Below are positions 7,093 through 14,943 of a stretch of 20,554 bases of DNA, piece by piece. This DNA is from Claveliimonas acetigenes (lineage in GTDB: Bacteria > Bacillota > Clostridia > Lachnospirales > Lachnospiraceae): NCBI RefSeq assembly GCF_025567385.1, contig NZ_JAOQJU010000044.1, positions 1-20,554 of the forward strand. Direction: 5' to 3'. Position numbers and translations under genes: made by a program. The first letter of the stretch is position 1. Each line of letters starts with the position of its first letter. A model generated the notes under the pieces. That model was not told where the DNA came from. It worked only from the letters and a program-made list of their open reading frames with translations, and ran no database searches.

Positions 7093-8235
7093 ATGAAAAA
7101 GATTGCGATTTTAGGTTCTACAGGTTCTATCGGGACACAAACGCTGGAGATTGTGAGAGAAAATAAGGATATTGAAGTCCTGGGAATGGCTGCAGGAAGT
7201 AATGTACAGCTTCTGGAGAAGCAGATACGAGAGTTTTCTCCGAAACTTGTGGCTGTATGGACGGAAGAGAAAGCCAGGGAGCTGAAAGAGCGAATCCGGG
7301 ATTTGGATGTACGTGTGGTCTGTGGGATGGAAGGATTGATTGAAGTAGCGGTCATACCTGAGATAGAGATTTTGGTGACGGCGATTGTGGGCATGATAGG
7401 AATCCGGCCTACAGTAGAAGCAATTAAGGCAGGCAAGAATATTGCGCTTGCCAATAAAGAGACGCTTGTGACAGCAGGACACATTATTATGCCGCTGGCC
7501 AAAGAACGCCATGTGTCAATTCTTCCTGTAGACAGTGAGCATAGCGCTATATTTCAATCTCTTCAGGGAGGACAGAAAAAAGCGGTGAAGAAGATTCTTC
7601 TTACGGCGTCCGGCGGACCTTTCCGGGGAAAGAAAGAAGAGGAGCTTTTAAACATTTGTGTGGAAGATGCATTGAAGCATCCGAATTGGCAGATGGGAAA
7701 GAAAATTACCATTGATTCTTCTACTATGGTAAATAAAGGATTAGAGGTTATTGAGGCAAAATGGCTGTTTGGTGTATCTGTAGATGATGTACAGGTAGTG
7801 GTACAGCCTCAGAGTGTCATTCATTCTATGGTAGAGTATGTGGATGGGGCAATTATTGCAGAACTGGGAACGCCGGATATGAAACTGCCCATACAATATG
7901 CACTCTACTATCCTGAACGCCGTTATCTTCCGGGAGAACGCCTGGATTTCTGGAAACTGGGGAAATTGGAATTTGAGAAACCGGATATGGATACTTTTTA
8001 TGGACTGTCGCTTGCTTATGAAGCCGGACGGGCCGGCGGAACACTTCCGACAGTGTTTAATGCGGCAAACGAACTGGCAGTCAGCCTGTTTTTAAAACGG
8101 CAGATTAAGTATCTGGAGATTATTGAGATTATTGAGGATTGTATGAGGGCACACAGGAATATAAAAGAACCGACATTAGAGCAGGTTCTTGATACAGAAC
8201 AGGAAACCTATGACCGTATTAATAGCAGGAGGTAG
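7093..8235 (+). CDS. dxr: 1-deoxy-D-xylulose 5-phosphate reductoisomerase
   Basis: Dxr (IspC) converts DXP to 2-C-methyl-D-erythritol 4-phosphate with NADPH, the first committed step of the MEP isoprenoid pathway that supplies UppS. The 380-residue protein has GSTGSIG at 8-14 (NADPH loop), NKETLV.AG at 121-129, PVDSEH with metal ligands D147 and E149, SGGPF in the flexible substrate loop, and NKGLE with E218 as the likely third metal ligand. It ends in AGG-AGG-TAG, whose GGAGG also serves as the ribosome binding site of rseP. Confidence 0.97.
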   Translation: MKKIAILGSTGSIGTQTLEIVRENKDIEVLGMAAGSNVQLLEKQIREFSPKLVAVWTEEKARELKERIRDLDVRVVCGMEGLIEVAVIPEIEILVTAIVGMIGIRPTVEAIKAGKNIALANKETLVTAGHIIMPLAKERHVSILPVDSEHSAIFQSLQGGQKKAVKKILLTASGGPFRGKKEEELLNICVEDALKHPNWQMGKKITIDSSTMVNKGLEVIEAKWLFGVSVDDVQVVVQPQSVIHSMVEYVDGAIIAELGTPDMKLPIQYALYYPERRYLPGERLDFWKLGKLEFEKPDMDTFYGLSLAYEAGRAGGTLPTVFNAANELAVSLFLKRQIKYLEIIEIIEDCMRAHRNIKEPTLEQVLDTEQETYDRINSRR

Positions 8236-8238
8236 ATT

Positions 8239-9273
8239 TTGGGTATTATAATTGCACTTTTATTATTTAGCTTTATTGTTTTCTTTCATGAACTGGGGCA
8301 TTTCTTGTTGGCGAAGAAGAATGGAATTGATGTAGAGGAATTTGCAATCGGAATGGGTCCTCTGCTTCTTTCCAAAGACTATAAGGGAACCAGATATGCA
8401 CTCCGATTGCTGCCGATTGGAGGGGCGTGCATGATGGGAGAAGATGATGAGGCAACGGGCACAAAGGGAAATTTTCACAGTAAATCCGTGTGGGCAAGGA
8501 TTTCTGTCATTGCTGCGGGACCGGTGTTTAATTTCATTCTTGCCTTTTTATTTTCCGTGATTTTGGTAGCAATGACTGGATATGATGAGCCGGTGGCGGC
8601 AGATGTAAATGAAGGATATCCGGCGGCGGAGGCAGGAATGCAACCAGGTGATGTGATTGTCCGGATGGGAGATAAAAAGATTAATCTTTTTAGGGAAATA
8701 TCTACGTATAATCAATTCCATCAGGGAGAGGACGTGGAAGTAACCTACCTGCGGGACGGAGAAGAGCATGTGGTGACTATGGCGCCCAAATATAATGAAG
8801 AGGCGGAATATTACATGCTTGGAATTGTGAGAGGCAACAATCAAAAAGCAACGGTTCTGACGGCTCTGCAGTATGGAGTCTATGAGGTGAAATATTGGAT
8901 TTGTACGACGGTATCCAGTCTTGGAATGCTGGTAACCGGTCAAGTTGGCATTAATGATCTGTCAGGACCGGTTGGTATTGTGGATATGGTAGATGATACT
9001 TATAAGTCGAGTGTCAGTTATGGCGCTTCCGCAGTTGTTGCGAATATGTTGAATCTTGCAATCCTTTTGTCGGCCAATCTGGGTGTCATGAACCTTCTGC
9101 CGATTCCTGCATTGGATGGAGGACGCCTGGTATTCCTGATTATAGAGGCTGTCCGCAGAAAGAAAATCCCGCCGGAAAAAGAAGGGTATGTGCATTTTGC
9201 AGGATTCGTGCTGCTGATGGTTCTGATGGTAGTCGTTATGTTCAATGATATACAGAGAATATTCCTGAATTAG
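8239..9273 (+). CDS. rseP: RIP metalloprotease (site-2 protease), RseP/RasP family
   Basis: This intramembrane zinc protease clears transmembrane stubs such as cleaved anti-sigma factors and signal peptides. In the 344-residue protein, HELGH (17-21) in the first membrane helix binds zinc with D294 of the LDGG motif (293-296) near the C-terminus. A single PDZ domain spans about 118-190, with helices near 88-112, 268-290 and 321-337. The start is TTG: AGGAGG at 8227-8232 lies six bases upstream, overlapping the dxr stop, and no ATG fits. The hydrophobic start (GIIIALLLFSFIVFFHELGH) is typical. This closes the run; the frequently linked ispG and polC are not found next. Confidence 0.95.
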   Translation: MGIIIALLLFSFIVFFHELGHFLLAKKNGIDVEEFAIGMGPLLLSKDYKGTRYALRLLPIGGACMMGEDDEATGTKGNFHSKSVWARISVIAAGPVFNFILAFLFSVILVAMTGYDEPVAADVNEGYPAAEAGMQPGDVIVRMGDKKINLFREISTYNQFHQGEDVEVTYLRDGEEHVVTMAPKYNEEAEYYMLGIVRGNNQKATVLTALQYGVYEVKYWICTTVSSLGMLVTGQVGINDLSGPVGIVDMVDDTYKSSVSYGASAVVANMLNLAILLSANLGVMNLLPIPALDGGRLVFLIIEAVRRKKIPPEKEGYVHFAGFVLLMVLMVVVMFNDIQRIFLN

Positions 9274-9289
9274 GTTATAGAAGAGAAGA

Positions 9290-9320
9290 GGAGCCCGGAC
9301 TCGTATGAGCCGCGGGCTCC
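9290..9320. terminator. Bidirectional terminator between convergent rseP and the Xaa-Pro aminopeptidase gene
   Basis: GGAGCCCG (9290-9297) pairs with CGGGCTCC (9313-9320), with an inner CTC-GTAT-GAG hairpin at 9300-9309. It sits between two converging stop codons (9273 and 9343). The plus side is followed by CTTTGGTTT and the minus side by TCTTCTCTTCT, so it can plausibly serve both strands. Confidence 0.75.
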
Positions 9321-9342
9321 CTTTGGTTTCTGAACGGGATTC

Positions 9343-11130
9343 TTAGATTGCGCGTGTGTATTCTTTCAACCATTCCCGCTCTTCATCATTCAGGTGAGGT
9401 GCAATAATTTCGTATACTTTTGCGTGGTATTCATTCAGCTGCTTTTTGTCTTCTGCAGTCATCATGTCAGGCAGTACAGCATCCAGGTCAATGGGGACGT
9501 AGGTGATTGGTTCAAAATACATGAACTGTCCATACTCGTTGGCAATTCCTTTTCTAACTACCATTTCATTTTCGGTACGGATTCCATGGGAACCTTCAAT
9601 GTAGATACCTGGTTCATTTGTAATAACCATGCCTTCCTCCAGAGGAGCTTTCTCCTTTTCGCGGATTGCAATACGGAAACCGCTTGGCGCTTCATGGATA
9701 TTCATTAAATATCCGACGCCGTGGCCTGTGCCATGATTAAAGTTGATTCCCCGCTCCCAGGCCGGCTGTCTTGCCAGAATATCTAAGTTATATCCTGCTG
9801 TGCCGTATAAGAACACAGCTCTTGCAAGATGCAGATTGCAGAGAAGAACGGTAGTAAAGTCTTCTTTCATGCGGTCAGTCAGCTTGCCGAAAGCAAAGGT
9901 TCTGGTGATGTCCGTGGAACCCTCCAGATATCCGCCGCCGGTATCTGTCAGGAACAGACCGTCCGTTACAACGGGAATATCTGTCTCAGGTGTTGCAGCA
10001 TAGTGGACGATAGCAGCATGCTCGCCGGAACCGCAGATTGGCTCAAAACTCTGCCACAGATAGCCTTCTTGTTCTTTGCGGAAGGAGTCCAGTTTTTCAG
10101 CGGCGCTTAGTTCGGTGATTTCAATTTTGCCTACATTTTTCTTCAGCCAGTACATGAATCTGGTAACAGCTACGCCGTCTTTGATATGGGCATTGATGAT
10201 ATTCTTAAGCTCTACTTCGTTTTTCATAGCCTTCATAAGAATCTCCGGATTCATCTGTTCAATGACTTTGACGCCTTCCGGAAGATTGTTATATAAGGCA
10301 TAATTCAATCTTGACGGATCAACCAGGACAGCATCTCCATTCCGGAAGGATTTGACGTCTTCGTAAATTGCATTGTACGGATGGAGAGAAATGTTGTCCT
10401 TTGCCAATTTTTCCTTTATCTCTTCAGAAAGCTTCCGCTCGTCAACATAGAACTTCATCTCATCCATGGTAATGATGGCGTAGGACAAAAGTAACGGGAA
10501 ATATTCAATATCATCTCCGCGGAGATTGGTGGTCCAGCAGATGTCGTCTAGTGCTGCAACTACGTGGACATTAGCTCCCGCAGTTTTCATTGCTTCACGG
10601 ATGCGGGACAATTTGCTTGCCGTGCTTTCTCCTGTGTATTCTTCTCCAAGGGCGAATGCCGGTTTTTCAGAAAGAGGTGGTCTGTCTTCCCAGATTTCGT
10701 CAATCAGATCCATGGAATAATTAATCTTGCCTTCTTTTGCCAGGACGGCTGCTTCTAATGACTGTCCTTCCCCCATGGCAACTACGCGGCCGTCAAAACC
10801 GAGGGTGCCGCCCTGCGGCAGGATACCGGCAATATACTCTTCTACGGTAGGAACGCCCGGTTCGCCCATTTTGAAAAGCGTAACGCCGCTTCCTTCAAGC
10901 TGCTGCGCTGCCTGGATGAAATATCTTCCATCTGTCCAGAGACCGGCTTCATCCTTTGTGATTACTGCAGTTCCGGCAGAACCCGTAAATCCTGTGATAA
11001 AAGCTCTTGCCTTAAAATGTTCCCCAACATATTCACTCTGATGGTTATCATCGGTAGGAACGAGATAGGCATCAAAATGATTTTTTTCCATCAATGCACG
11101 CAAGGCATTGATTCTTTCAGGTATATTCAT
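9343..11130 (-). CDS. Aminopeptidase P family protein (Xaa-Pro aminopeptidase, three-domain M24B)
   Basis: The enzyme removes N-terminal residues preceding proline, probably in the cytosol (no signal peptide). It has 595 residues: two creatinase-like N-terminal domains (about 1-155 and 160-310) and a pita-bread catalytic domain. Dinuclear metal ligands are D396 (LTDTGGG), D407 (STDITR), H470 (HGTGHG), E506 (NEPG) and E520 (GIRTE). Their spacing agrees with human cytosolic aminopeptidase P, which also has this long architecture. AAAGGAGG precedes the ATG. A TAAAAT box lies on the minus strand at 11173-11168, but its -35 is poor. It is convergent with rseP and divergent from the phosphoesterase gene. 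Confidence 0.95.
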   Translation of the reverse strand: MNIPERINALRALMEKNHFDAYLVPTDDNHQSEYVGEHFKARAFITGFTGSAGTAVITKDEAGLWTDGRYFIQAAQQLEGSGVTLFKMGEPGVPTVEEYIAGILPQGGTLGFDGRVVAMGEGQSLEAAVLAKEGKINYSMDLIDEIWEDRPPLSEKPAFALGEEYTGESTASKLSRIREAMKTAGANVHVVAALDDICWTTNLRGDDIEYFPLLLSYAIITMDEMKFYVDERKLSEEIKEKLAKDNISLHPYNAIYEDVKSFRNGDAVLVDPSRLNYALYNNLPEGVKVIEQMNPEILMKAMKNEVELKNIINAHIKDGVAVTRFMYWLKKNVGKIEITELSAAEKLDSFRKEQEGYLWQSFEPICGSGEHAAIVHYAATPETDIPVVTDGLFLTDTGGGYLEGSTDITRTFAFGKLTDRMKEDFTTVLLCNLHLARAVFLYGTAGYNLDILARQPAWERGINFNHGTGHGVGYLMNIHEAPSGFRIAIREKEKAPLEEGMVITNEPGIYIEGSHGIRTENEMVVRKGIANEYGQFMYFEPITYVPIDLDAVLPDMMTAEDKKQLNEYHAKVYEIIAPHLNDEEREWLKEYTRAI

Positions 11131-11183
11131 GTTTAAAACCTCCTTTAATTACCCTGTCTGTCTATAAATTTTAACACATTTAT

Positions 11184-11212
11184 TTGCAAATTGACAGGAA
11201 TAATTATATAAT
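11184..11212 (+). promoter_or_regulatory. Promoter for the metallophosphoesterase gene
   Basis: TTGCAA (11184-11189) and TATAAT (11207-11212) are separated by 17 bases. Transcription would start near 11219, which bears on the start codon choice for the following gene. It lies in the short divergent region shared with the aminopeptidase gene. Confidence 0.6.
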
Positions 11213-11257
11213 CAAAAAAGAATGCGAAACGAAAAACTAAGTATCGGGAGTGGGGAA

Positions 11258-12115
11258 TTGAAGAAATTAGCAACTGTAATTGGAAGTATGACAATATTTG
11301 GAATGTTGGAGGTATTCCGCGAGCAGAAGTGTTTCCGTGTCAGAAAATATAAGATAGACGTACCGGACAGATGGAAGCCGGACAGACCGGTACATATGGT
11401 ATTCCTTTCCGATCTTCACGGGAAGGAGTATGGAGAAGAGAATGAAAAGCTTGTAAGGGCAGTCAGGCAGGAAGCTCCTGATTTGATTTTTTGCGGCGGC
11501 GATATGCTGGTGCGCGGCAGGGAAGATACGGCTGCGAAAGCAGTCCGCTTCATTAGAAAACTTTCAGCCATTGCTCCGGTTTTCTGTGCTAATGGAAACC
11601 ACGAACAGAAAATGCGCGAGAATCCTGAATTTTATGATAATCTCTACCAAAGGTATCGTGCAGCTCTGGATTCCGACGTCTGTTTTCTGGAGAATGATTC
11701 TGCAGATATTTCGGTAAATGGAATGGATATGACGGTTACAGGATTGGAAATCCCGGTTGGCTGCTATGGGCATCTTAAGAAGCGGCCTCTTCAGATGCAG
11801 GAGATACAGTCGCGTATTGGTTATGCAGAGAAAGACAGGTATCAGATTCTTCTGGCGCATAACCCGGTTTATATGGAGCAGTATCAGGAGTGGGGAGCAA
11901 AGCTGACATTAGCAGGACATTTGCATGGCGGGATAGTAAGAATCCCGGGTATTGGCGGATTGATTACGCCTCAGATTCAGCTGTTCCCTAAGTATTCGGG
12001 GGATTTGTATTATGATGGCGAGTATTATGGAATCGTTAGCCGAGGCCTGGGTACGCATACAGTGAATATCCGTTTGTTTAATATGGCAGAATTGGTGTCT
12101 GTGTCCCTGGAATAA
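11258..12115 (+). CDS. Membrane-anchored metallophosphoesterase (YkuE/YaeI-like)
   Basis: Calcineurin-like phosphoesterase motifs appear in order: SDLHG (D-x-H), GGDML in place of the usual GD pair, GNHE, AHNP, and GHLHGG. These provide the dinuclear metal site. The N-terminal hydrophobic stretch ATVIGSMTIFGMLEVF is a likely membrane anchor. The substrate is unknown; YkuE-type relatives act at the cell surface, and YaeI-like enzymes have been linked to lipid phosphates. I chose the TTG at 11258 because GGAGTGGGG lies just before it. The longer in-frame ATG at 11222 has no ribosome binding site and falls almost at the predicted transcription start. The TTG product has 285 residues; the ATG version would have 297. 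A new promoter precedes scpA, so this gene is probably transcribed alone or with partial read-through. Confidence 0.88.
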   Translation: MKKLATVIGSMTIFGMLEVFREQKCFRVRKYKIDVPDRWKPDRPVHMVFLSDLHGKEYGEENEKLVRAVRQEAPDLIFCGGDMLVRGREDTAAKAVRFIRKLSAIAPVFCANGNHEQKMRENPEFYDNLYQRYRAALDSDVCFLENDSADISVNGMDMTVTGLEIPVGCYGHLKKRPLQMQEIQSRIGYAEKDRYQILLAHNPVYMEQYQEWGAKLTLAGHLHGGIVRIPGIGGLITPQIQLFPKYSGDLYYDGEYYGIVSRGLGTHTVNIRLFNMAELVSVSLE

Positions 12116-12119
12116 CTAC

Positions 12120-12148
12120 TTGTGTAACGGTACGGATTCTAGTATAAT
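12120..12148 (+). promoter_or_regulatory. Promoter for scpA-scpB
   Basis: TTGTGT (12120-12125) and a perfect TATAAT (12143-12148) are spaced 17 bases apart, 42 bases before the scpA ATG. The -35 is moderate and the -10 is consensus. Confidence 0.65.
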
Positions 12149-12189
12149 AAAAAGGCTGGCATAAATGGGAAAGAGGTATTGATTGGCTT

Positions 12190-12966
12190 ATGGGCATACC
12201 GGTGAAGCTGCAAGTGTTTGAAGGTCCCCTGGATCTTCTCCTGCACTTAATTGATAAGAATAAAATTGATATTTATGATATTCCGATTGTGGAGATTACC
12301 AATCAATATATGGAATATATTCAGGCAATGGAGAAGAGCGATCTGAATGTGATGAGTGAATTTCTTCTGATGGCTGCTACTCTTCTGGATATTAAATGCA
12401 GGATGCTTCTTCCAAAAGAAGTGAATGAAGAGGGAGAAGAAGAAGATCCCAGGCAGGAATTGGTAGAACAGCTCCTTCAATATAAGATGTACAAATATAT
12501 GTCTTATGAACTGAAAGACAGGCAGATCGAAGGAGATATGGTTCTCTATAAAGAACCTACCATCCCTGAGGAAGTAAAGAATTACGAGGAACCTGTGGAT
12601 CTGGATGCGCTTCTTGACGGGCTGACGCTGGCGAAGCTGAACCAGATTTTTCAGGATGTGATGAAAAAGCAGGGAGATAAGATTGATCCGCTCAGGAGTA
12701 AATTCGGGAAGATAGAAAAGGAAGAAGTAACCTTGCCGGAGAAGCTGGATTTTGTAGAGGGTTATGCAAGACAACACAAGAAGTTTTCTTTTCGTTCCCT
12801 GTTAAAGACACAGAGTTCTAAGACACAGATTGTCGTAACTTTTCTTGCAATCCTTGAGATGATGAAGACGGGGAAGATAAGGATTGAGCAGGAACAGCCA
12901 TTTGAAGATATAATGATAACATCAATGATAGAGCAGGATGGGAAGGAAGCAGAAAGTGGAGATTAA
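12190..12966 (+). CDS. scpA: Segregation and condensation protein A (kleisin)
   Basis: ScpA bridges the heads of the SMC dimer and recruits ScpB, forming the bacterial condensin that compacts and segregates chromosomes. The N-terminal signature KLQVFEGPLDLLLHLIDKNK (residues 6-25) is diagnostic, and the C-terminal winged-helix region (about 185-245) contains the conserved SFRSLL and FLAILEMMKTGKI patterns. The 258 residues are the normal length. GAGGT lies about 12 bases upstream of the ATG, slightly far, suggesting modest initiation. The 3' end overlaps scpB, as expected for stoichiometric partners. Confidence 0.95.
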   Translation: MGIPVKLQVFEGPLDLLLHLIDKNKIDIYDIPIVEITNQYMEYIQAMEKSDLNVMSEFLLMAATLLDIKCRMLLPKEVNEEGEEEDPRQELVEQLLQYKMYKYMSYELKDRQIEGDMVLYKEPTIPEEVKNYEEPVDLDALLDGLTLAKLNQIFQDVMKKQGDKIDPLRSKFGKIEKEEVTLPEKLDFVEGYARQHKKFSFRSLLKTQSSKTQIVVTFLAILEMMKTGKIRIEQEQPFEDIMITSMIEQDGKEAESGD

Positions 12967-13525
12967 TAGATTAGAGGGGATTATCGAAGCGATTCTTTTT
13001 ACAATGGGGAATTCGGTGGAATTAAGCAGGATTGCGGCGGCAATCGAACATGACGAAGCTACGACCCGGAAGATTATTTACAATATGATGGATAAGTATG
13101 AGGCACAGGATAGAGGCATAAGGATTATCGAACTGGAAAATTCTTTTCAGATGTGTACAAAGACGGAGATGTATGAATATCTGATCCGGATTGCAAAGCA
13201 GCCAAGGCGGTATACATTGACGGATGTACAGTTGGAGACACTGTCGATTATTGCATATAAGCAGCCGGTGACGAAGCTGGAGATTGAGAAAATCCGCGGT
13301 GTGAAGTCAGACCATGCGGTAAATAAGCTGATTGAGTATAACCTGGTTTGTGAACTGGGGCGTTTGGATGCTCCGGGAAGACCGCTTCTTTTTGGGACGA
13401 CGGAAGAGTTTTTGAGAAGGTTCAGTGTGCATTCCCTGGACGAGCTTCCCAGTCCGAATCCGGAACAGGTGGAGAATTTTAAAACAGAAGCAGAAGAAGA
13501 GGCGCAATTGAAATTAAAGGTATAG
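12956..13525 (+). CDS. scpB: Segregation and condensation protein B
   Basis: ScpB is the winged-helix dimer that binds ScpA in the Smc-ScpAB condensin. Conserved features are the opening LEGIIEAILFTMGN, the TLSIIAYKQPVTKLEIEKIRG segment of the second winged helix, and GRPLLFGTTEEFLRRF near the end. I chose the GTG at 12956 because GGAAGG (12941-12946) lies at good spacing and MEINRLEGIIEA matches the family N-terminus. An ATG at 12938 would add six residues (MGRKQK) but lacks a clear ribosome binding site. The GTG start overlaps scpA by 11 bases. The acidic C-terminal tail is typically variable. The product has 189 residues. Confidence 0.94.
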   Translation: MEINRLEGIIEAILFTMGNSVELSRIAAAIEHDEATTRKIIYNMMDKYEAQDRGIRIIELENSFQMCTKTEMYEYLIRIAKQPRRYTLTDVQLETLSIIAYKQPVTKLEIEKIRGVKSDHAVNKLIEYNLVCELGRLDAPGRPLLFGTTEEFLRRFSVHSLDELPSPNPEQVENFKTEAEEEAQLKLKV

Positions 13526-13577
13526 ATTGTCTGCCGGATACATAAACTTACTGTAACTTTAGTTTTATGGTGTCGGT

Positions 13578-14792
13578 ATGAGAGTAAGAAAATGGATAGC
13601 TGGTTTTTTGGTTATAATCCTTCTGTCGGGAAGCTTTGGGGGTCGTGCCTGTGGGGAGGAAGCAGCGCCGGAGGAACTTAAGAATCTGTACGCCCGGTCA
13701 GCGGTATTGTTAGATGCTGACAGCGGGCGTGTTTTATTTGGCAAGGAGGAGAATGTGCCCCGCCCCATGGCAAGCACCACAAAGATTATGACTTGTATTC
13801 TGGCTCTTGAGAATGCAGATGAGGAGGAAATTGTAGGGATATCGGATGACGCTGCATCCCAGCCGCAGGTAAGGCTGGGGGTAAGGAAGGATGAGAACTA
13901 TTATTTAAAGGATTTGTTGTATTCTTTGATGTTGGAATCTCACAATGACAGCGCAGTGGCGATTGCGGAGCATGTTGCAGGAAGCGTGGAGGCATTTGCA
14001 GAGATGATGAACCGGAAAGCCCTGGATCTTGGATGTAAAGATACGCATTTTGTTACGCCCAACGGCCTGGACGCCCGGGACGAAAAGGGAGTTCATTCTA
14101 CTACAGCAAGAGACTTGGCTGTAATTATGAAATATTGTATCCGTGGTTCAGAAAAGAAAGAACGGTTTCTGGAAATCACAAGAACCAGAAGTTATACCTT
14201 TTCTGACGTCGATGGAAAAAGACAGTTCTCCTGCAGTAATCACAATGCATTTTTAGACATGATGGAGGGAGCGCTGTCGGGAAAGACGGGTTTCACCGGG
14301 GATGCCGGATACTGTTATGTGGGCGCTTTGGAAAGTGAAGGAAGAACTTTCGTTGTAGCTCTGCTGGCATGTGGCTGGCCTAATAATAAGGGGTATAAAT
14401 GGTCGGATACCAGGAAGCTGATGTCTTACGGGATGGAAAATTATCATTATCGGACACTGCGTACCGGCCTTTCTGATACTTACATAGAAGTAAAGGATGG
14501 AATCCCGGAGAATGGCCGGGTGAATGAGAAAGCTTATGTAGAAATATCTGTGCCGGAGGAAGAATGGCAGGCCCTTCTGAAAGACACAGAAGAGATCAAG
14601 GAATATTCTGAATGGAAGGAAAGCCTGGATGCCCCGGTGAAAAAGGGAGAGAAGGTGGGGAGTATTCGTTATTTTCTTGGCGATACGGTGATAAAAAGTG
14701 TGGAAGTAAAGACGTGCAAAAGTGTTTATGAGAGAACATTTAAATGGTGTTTGGCTCAAGTGGGGAAATGTTTCACTCTTTTTGCAGATTAA
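13578..14792 (+). CDS. D-alanyl-D-alanine carboxypeptidase (DacF/PBP5-like, S11)
   Basis: The enzyme trims the terminal D-Ala from peptidoglycan pentapeptides at the outer face of the membrane. It has an N-terminal signal segment (WIAGFLVIILLSGSFGG), an S11 catalytic domain (about 37-285) with S66-TT-K69, S121-H-N123 and K236-T-G, and a C-terminal beta-rich domain (about 295-385). The last residues (about 387-404) could form a membrane-associating helix. The 404 residues fit the DacF/DacB group. The ribosome binding site before the ATG is weak (GGTGTCGG). No terminator separates it from scpB 52 bases upstream, so read-through from the scp promoter is likely. DacF-type enzymes often act in sporulation, but nothing here shows sporulation control. 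Confidence 0.93.
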   Translation: MRVRKWIAGFLVIILLSGSFGGRACGEEAAPEELKNLYARSAVLLDADSGRVLFGKEENVPRPMASTTKIMTCILALENADEEEIVGISDDAASQPQVRLGVRKDENYYLKDLLYSLMLESHNDSAVAIAEHVAGSVEAFAEMMNRKALDLGCKDTHFVTPNGLDARDEKGVHSTTARDLAVIMKYCIRGSEKKERFLEITRTRSYTFSDVDGKRQFSCSNHNAFLDMMEGALSGKTGFTGDAGYCYVGALESEGRTFVVALLACGWPNNKGYKWSDTRKLMSYGMENYHYRTLRTGLSDTYIEVKDGIPENGRVNEKAYVEISVPEEEWQALLKDTEEIKEYSEWKESLDAPVKKGEKVGSIRYFLGDTVIKSVEVKTCKSVYERTFKWCLAQVGKCFTLFAD

Positions 14793-14807
14793 AATAAATC
14801 AATAAAA

Positions 14808-14821
14808 ATGATTAATATCAT
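14808..14821. promoter_or_regulatory. Palindromic candidate operator upstream of the leuA-AraC fusion
   Basis: ATGAT-TAAT-ATCAT is a perfect 5-bp-arm inverted repeat in the 151-base gap before leuA. The rest of the gap is AT-rich, with no convincing sigma-A promoter, no T-box and no terminator. Because the downstream protein carries a DNA-binding domain, autoregulation through this region is conceivable, but AraC proteins usually bind direct repeats. Low confidence. Confidence 0.2.
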
Positions 14822-14943
14822 CACTTTTCTTTTCCTATACGATATGTTAGGATAGTAAAGAATAAAAAAAGACAATAAATTTGATAATTATTCATCTCGT
14901 TTGTGGAGTGATTGTCGGATAAAGATAGAAGGAGAGATTATTT

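Noticed and set aside
12938..12955. ATG at 12938 as scpB start
   Set aside because: It lacks a clear ribosome binding site. The GTG at 12956 has one and gives the family-typical N-terminus. The difference is only six residues, so this is a preference rather than proof.
14793..14943. T-box or other riboswitch ahead of leuA
   Set aside because: The region is too short for a full T-box, lacks its conserved bulge sequence, and contains no terminator hairpin.
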